This document shows, piece by piece, positions 29,754-33,516 of a stretch of 33,516 nt of DNA (position 1 is the first letter of the stretch; each line of letters opens with the position of its first letter). This stretch comes from Armatimonadota bacterium (lineage in GTDB: Bacteria > Armatimonadota > UBA5829 > DTJY01). The translations under genes and the position numbers were made by a program. The DNA lies in assembly GCA_025358205.1 (NCBI GenBank), contig JANYKG010000100.1:1-33516 (forward strand). The letters run 5' to 3'. The notes below the pieces were generated by a model, which saw nothing but the letters and a program-made list of their open reading frames with translations, did not search any database and was not told the DNA's origin.

Positions 29754-32405
29754 ATGATTGCAGGGAAGCTGAAGAAAACCGCATATGCCTTGATAAGCGC
29801 GATTCTGATGGCGGCTCCCGGCTGGACGCAGGGGCTGAGCGGCTATCAGGATCCCATGCGTTACAGCGACCTGCGCTTCAACAACAACTCTCTAGGTATT
29901 GCCCAGACGTCTGAAGCCGCCAAGTCAACTGAGCGCGGCGTAACATCGTCCGATAACATCCGGGGTAACGGCGCGAAGGCCGGCTACACCTTGTCGCGCG
30001 GCGGCATCATACCGGGCAGCGAAACTGTGACCGTTGACGGCAGCTTGCTTCGGCGGAATCAGGACTACTACCTGGACACCGCAAGCGGTATGCTCCTGTT
30101 TACTCAGGCTGTTCGGGTGTCGCAGCTCATCCGCGTGAGTTACCGCTATTCGCCCGAGAAGGATAAGCAGAAATCCGCGATCGGCGCGCCGATGATGATG
30201 CTCAATCTCGGCCCGAGTTCCAGCATGGGTATCACTCTTGCGCAGAATACATTCAACAACACATTTGATCTCCTAACCTACGGCCTGAACCTGAAGACAA
30301 AACTCGGTGAGCAGGCCAATATGATGAACATGATGTACGTATCCGCAGGCCGCGATTCAGGCAGGCTGTCGCTGGATCAGAATGGCGTGATGCAGGCCGC
30401 CGCACCTGCGCCTAAAACTGACAGCCTTTTCGTCCACAACTCCGATCTGAAGTCCGGTAAACTGAGCATGAAGCTGAACTATCAGGATGTCGGCAAGGAT
30501 TTCAGCGGCTTCACTACACTGAGACAGCAGAAGGTCGCGGCGGATGACATCCTCGCGCAGATGGAGAAGGAGAAGGGGATTCAGCGACTGGGCTTCCAGA
30601 GCAGCTATTCTCTGAGCACGGTATCAGCAGCAGGGATGAACTGGAACCGCATTACGGATGCGTCAGGCGCAGTTTCCAGTTCGTCGCTTTCCTTTGGTGG
30701 CAGCCGCTCTAAGCTGACCGCCGAAGTGCGCGAGATCAGCAGCGGGTTTACAAGCTTTGCGAAGTTGACCGCAGCGGAGCAGGCGGCGTTGGGCAAGGAA
30801 AGCGGTATGCGGCGCATGAATCTGTTGGGTGATTTCAACCTTGGGGCGGGCGCTCAGCTTAAGACCAATTTCAGCCAAGTGCAGGCTGGTGATGCATCCG
30901 TAGAAAAATACGGCATGGCGTTCTCCACAAAGAAGCTCTCGCTTACCGCGAACTATCAGGATATAGCACCTGAGTTTACGCGAGTGATGGACCTGGCCGA
31001 TGCCGACAAGAAGGCAATGGTTGCAGAACAGGGCATGAAGCGCTATGACATCAGCAGCCATCTACTGGCAAGTAAGTCAATCACGGTGGACAGCCTTCTT
31101 TACAGCGCGAAGCACTCCACCACCGGCGCGTTCCGAAAGCAGTTGCGGAACAGCCTGGTGTTTGCCCCAACACACGGACCGAGACTCACGCTATTGGACG
31201 ACCGCCTTTCCGTGGGCAGCCTGGTAGCCTCGACCGATACCGAGCATCAGCAGATAACGCTGGCTCACAAACTCGGCGCTATCGCTTTCAACGGCATGCA
31301 TGATACCGTGGCTACTTCCACTACCGCCGGGCAGGACAGCGTTCTCACCACCGACACCCTGCACTTGGACAACGGCGCGGGCAAGAAGCTGTCCATGATC
31401 GGCGACTGGAACAGCATCAGAAACACGGCGGACGGCAAGTTTACCGACACTAAGACCCTGAAGCTGGCGTACAAACTGAACTCAAAACTTGATTTCGCGG
31501 CAAACGGGCTGGCGGTCAGCACCGAGCAGAATGACGTGCTAACTCAGGATTACTCCCTGGTGGGAAAAGTTTGCAGGAACATCGGGCTTAAGAGCCGGTT
31601 TGCGGAGACATCTGTTGGCGGTATCACCGCATCCACCACCCGCGAACTCAGCCTGGTGTCCGATACTGCGCACAACCTTGGCATGCTGGAGCGTATCAAG
31701 TGGAGCTGTGCCTTTAGTGAAATTGACGGCGCCAACGGGATAGTGACCCAATCAAAGTCTGCTCACGCAGAAGCCGGCGTGCTGGGACAGAGCGTGGCGG
31801 TTGACTATGCGGGCGGTATCACGAAGGACGGACAGCGCCCCATTACGCGACAAGTTACCGTTGCGGGCGATCCTGATCCGAAGTCACCCATTCACTACTC
31901 GGTGATGTATAAGTCGGTGGACCCCGGAGCGGCTGAGTCCTTCTTGGTCAGGAAGTACGACGCAGACTGGCAAGTTAATCCAGCCACCAGGTTGATCTAT
32001 TCCTACTTCAGCTACGTGCAGCGGCCTGATGGGAAGCTTGACCCGCTCGGCGGCGAGAAGCTGCGGCTGACCACGCCCTGCGGCGCTAATCTGTCGTTCT
32101 TGTGCCAGTGGGAACAGACTGAGGACTATTCCAAGGATTGGGACAAGCAGACCCTCAGCCTTGGATTGAACGGCAAAGTCTCCACACAAGAGGCGGTTGA
32201 AGGCTCAGTGGGCGTTGATCGAGTGGATGCAGCCGGCCAGATCACCGGTTCACACACCTATCGCCTGAAGTATGATTGCCAGGTGGACACCGATCATTTC
32301 CTGACTTTTACGGGTAAGTACACGGAATGGAACGGCGAACACCAGACAAACCCCAATGAAGACGATGTCTCGCTGCAGCTTGACTTCCGCACAGTTTTCA
32401 GCTAG
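29754..32405 (+). CDS. Large exported, probable outer-membrane beta-barrel protein with internal repeats
   Basis: I do not recognise a named family for this 883-residue protein. A signal peptide (KLKK, then YALISAILMAAPG) is followed by a small beta domain (about 75-132) with a PGSETVTVDG ... DYYLDTASGMLLF pattern. Most of the rest alternates short polar and hydrophobic segments, as in beta-barrels, and ends LQLDFRTVFS, near the aromatic C-terminal signal of outer-membrane proteins. Three units of about 80 residues repeat at roughly 235, 319 and 394: a KLS/KLT strand, an aromatic FT turn, a charged helix (ILAQMEKEKGIQR, AEQAALGKESGMRR, KKAMVAEQGMKR) and a return strand. The start is taken as the second Met of the frame. 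Upstream TTG at 29748 is less likely. Confidence 0.7.
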   Translation: MIAGKLKKTAYALISAILMAAPGWTQGLSGYQDPMRYSDLRFNNNSLGIAQTSEAAKSTERGVTSSDNIRGNGAKAGYTLSRGGIIPGSETVTVDGSLLRRNQDYYLDTASGMLLFTQAVRVSQLIRVSYRYSPEKDKQKSAIGAPMMMLNLGPSSSMGITLAQNTFNNTFDLLTYGLNLKTKLGEQANMMNMMYVSAGRDSGRLSLDQNGVMQAAAPAPKTDSLFVHNSDLKSGKLSMKLNYQDVGKDFSGFTTLRQQKVAADDILAQMEKEKGIQRLGFQSSYSLSTVSAAGMNWNRITDASGAVSSSSLSFGGSRSKLTAEVREISSGFTSFAKLTAAEQAALGKESGMRRMNLLGDFNLGAGAQLKTNFSQVQAGDASVEKYGMAFSTKKLSLTANYQDIAPEFTRVMDLADADKKAMVAEQGMKRYDISSHLLASKSITVDSLLYSAKHSTTGAFRKQLRNSLVFAPTHGPRLTLLDDRLSVGSLVASTDTEHQQITLAHKLGAIAFNGMHDTVATSTTAGQDSVLTTDTLHLDNGAGKKLSMIGDWNSIRNTADGKFTDTKTLKLAYKLNSKLDFAANGLAVSTEQNDVLTQDYSLVGKVCRNIGLKSRFAETSVGGITASTTRELSLVSDTAHNLGMLERIKWSCAFSEIDGANGIVTQSKSAHAEAGVLGQSVAVDYAGGITKDGQRPITRQVTVAGDPDPKSPIHYSVMYKSVDPGAAESFLVRKYDADWQVNPATRLIYSYFSYVQRPDGKLDPLGGEKLRLTTPCGANLSFLCQWEQTEDYSKDWDKQTLSLGLNGKVSTQEAVEGSVGVDRVDAAGQITGSHTYRLKYDCQVDTDHFLTFTGKYTEWNGEHQTNPNEDDVSLQLDFRTVFS

Positions 32406-32417
32406 GGATTCAAGAAC

Positions 32418-33029
32418 CTACGACCGAAGCTTCTTGGTCGTTTCCGCGAGCCGTTTGCCGAACGTGCGGGCGATCTTCAACTCCGATTCATCCAATGGTT
32501 TTGCAGGCTGGCCGCCAGTGACGGTGCTTGGGCCGTAAGGCGTGCCGCCGGCCTGAGTACTCGTTACTGCTGCGTCCGAGTATCCCATCGGCGTGATGAT
32601 GTATCCCAGGTGCATGAGCGGTACCATAAGTGTGAGCAGAGTGGCCTCATTGCCGCCGTGCATGGTGCCGGTGCTGCAGAAGACTCCTGCGACTTTGCCC
32701 AGGAGCGCGCCCTTGAACCATAGGCCGCCGAGCGACTCCAGGAAGTTGCCCATTGCCGGTGATGTGTTGCCGAATCTGGTGGGGCTGCCGAATGCTACGC
32801 CCTCGGTCTCTTCCATATCCTTCAGGGTGGCTTCCGGGACTTCCTTGGTGATGCTGTCATAGAAAGTCGAACAATCTTTGTCGGCGCGGACCACCTCCAT
32901 TGGAGTAGTCTCTTTCACCCTTCGCATTCTGACGTTCATCCCCTCAACTTCGCGCATTCCCTCGGCTATTGCCTTGGCCAGTTCGTAGGTGTTGCCGGTC
33001 TTGCTGTCAAACAGAACCATAATTTCCAT
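32418..33029 (-). CDS. wrbA: WrbA-family NAD(P)H:quinone oxidoreductase (flavodoxin-like)
   Basis: This 203-residue FMN protein should reduce quinones by two electrons and protect against oxidative stress. FMN-binding pieces are SKTGNTYELAKAI at the N terminus, GSPTRFGNTSPAM, GGLWFKGALLGKVAGVF and STGTMHGGNEATLL, in the WrbA order. The ATG at 33029 is chosen because GGGGG lies eight bases upstream and the protein then opens MEIMVLFDS, as in the family. A TATACT-like box (forward 33069-33074) with a poor -35 lies upstream. The 3' end converges on the barrel-like gene with only 12 bases between stops and no terminator. Confidence 0.92.
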   Translation of the reverse strand: MEIMVLFDSKTGNTYELAKAIAEGMREVEGMNVRMRRVKETTPMEVVRADKDCSTFYDSITKEVPEATLKDMEETEGVAFGSPTRFGNTSPAMGNFLESLGGLWFKGALLGKVAGVFCSTGTMHGGNEATLLTLMVPLMHLGYIITPMGYSDAAVTSTQAGGTPYGPSTVTGGQPAKPLDESELKIARTFGKRLAETTKKLRS

Positions 33030-33102
33030 TTTCGTTGCCCCCTGGTATGCTTGCGTACTATCGTATCTAGTATACCCCAATCAGTAGTGATAACCACAGG
33101 CT

Positions 33103-33131
33103 TTGACACTGGTCGGCTCGCGTGCTAAGAT
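33103..33131 (+). promoter_or_regulatory. Sigma-70 promoter of the zinc-ribbon gene
   Basis: TTGACA (33103-33108), 17 bases and TAAGAT (33126-33131) lie about 29 bases before the ATG at 33160. Confidence 0.75.
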
Positions 33132-33159
33132 AGGCTGACTACAGAAGGGGGCTTCTACT

Positions 33160-33516
33160 ATGCTCGAACTGCTCACACCGCTTTATGCACTCCAGCAGAT
33201 TGACCTGGCGCTGGCCCGAACCGCGAAGGCCAAGTCCGCGCTCGACGACGGTACTGCGAAAAGCGCGCAGGTTGATATCCTCAGGCAGAGGTTTCAGCAG
33301 GCTGATGGTCTGCTTCACGATGCCAAGGTTGAGATGAAGGATAGCGAACTCAATCTCAAGACGCTGGAGGCGAAGCAGAAGAGTTACCAGGAAAAGCTGT
33401 ATGGCGGCAAGGTGAGCAATCCCAAGGAACTGGACAGCATGGAGAAAGAGATTGAGATGCTGGGCCGTCAGAAGGATAAACTGGAAGAGCGCATACTGGA
33501 GCTGATGGACATCATA
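33160..33516 (+). CDS. C4-type zinc-ribbon (DUF164-like) protein, 5' part only
   Basis: The first 119 codons of a gene cut by the window edge. The sequence opens MLELLTPLYALQQIDLALA and is strongly helical with a coiled-coil pattern. It contains LYGGKVSNPKELDSMEKEIEML, interrupted here as LYGGKV and NPKELDSMEKEIEML, which is the signature of proteins with a long coiled coil followed by a C4 zinc ribbon. The ribbon itself lies beyond the edge. AGGGGG lies about eight bases before the ATG. The role is not settled (RNA-binding or chaperone-like functions are suggested for relatives). Confidence 0.82.
   Translation, partial: MLELLTPLYALQQIDLALARTAKAKSALDDGTAKSAQVDILRQRFQQADGLLHDAKVEMKDSELNLKTLEAKQKSYQEKLYGGKVSNPKELDSMEKEIEMLGRQKDKLEERILELMDII

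Overview
The window is 33.5 kb of a moderately GC-rich, gene-dense bacterial chromosome. It carries 28 protein genes (one cut by the right edge), one tRNA, and several families of small repeats. The best guess for the source is a diderm, motile member of the Terrabacteria such as an Armatimonadota-type lineage, but this is inference. The reasons are: a B. subtilis-like order tgt / secDF / recJ / rel / dtd; a SecD-SecF fusion; a MotA/MotB pair; a large signal-peptide protein that looks like an outer-membrane barrel; and two DUF1343/NamZ-type proteins. There is no phage, plasmid, CRISPR array or full insertion sequence.

Layout. Positions 1-5000 hold a PepT-like peptidase, a nucleotidyltransferase, a small membrane protein, a NudF-type Nudix hydrolase and a one-carbon pair (MetF-like reductase and AcsE-like methyltransferase). 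Positions 5000-10200 hold two adjacent tandem duplications: two membrane-anchored metallophosphoesterases, then two NamZ-family proteins. The NamZ copies are separated by an inverted pair of hairpin elements, a tRNA-Ala gene and microsatellite-like arrays. Positions 10200-14520 hold a HEPN protein, an FGGY kinase and a ROK kinase that are almost contiguous, and alanine dehydrogenase. Positions 14640-16360 hold motA-motB, the first of only three minus-strand genes or operons (with the tRNA and wrbA). Positions 16650-28700 hold a ParB-like protein with a zinc-ribbon tail, then tgt, an HD-domain protein, secDF, recJ, rel, dtd, a TPR protein and a metallo-beta-lactamase-fold hydrolase. The right end holds an anti-sigma-like membrane protein, the barrel-like protein, wrbA and the start of a C4 zinc-ribbon protein.

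How the genes fit together. The tgt-to-hydrolase block is a housekeeping neighbourhood (tRNA modification, protein export, DNA repair, stringent response, D-aminoacyl-tRNA clearance). In it, yajC and apt are missing from their usual places and an HD protein sits between tgt and secDF. The NamZ pair, the sugar kinases and alanine dehydrogenase could together serve cell-wall sugar and amino-acid recycling, but that is only a neighbourhood argument.

The most unusual content is in the small repeats. (1) A roughly 80-bp two-hairpin element, with CTAG-like tetranucleotides at the hairpin feet, occurs as three near-complete copies, one half copy and one inverted truncated copy, and its stems covary. 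(2) A second, unrelated roughly 66-bp two-hairpin element lies as an inverted pair beside the tRNA. (3) Four arrays of exactly four heptamers (one inside the ROK kinase gene) and one array of four octamers are scattered through the left half. These resemble REP/BIME and STRR elements of other bacteria, but I do not recognise these families.
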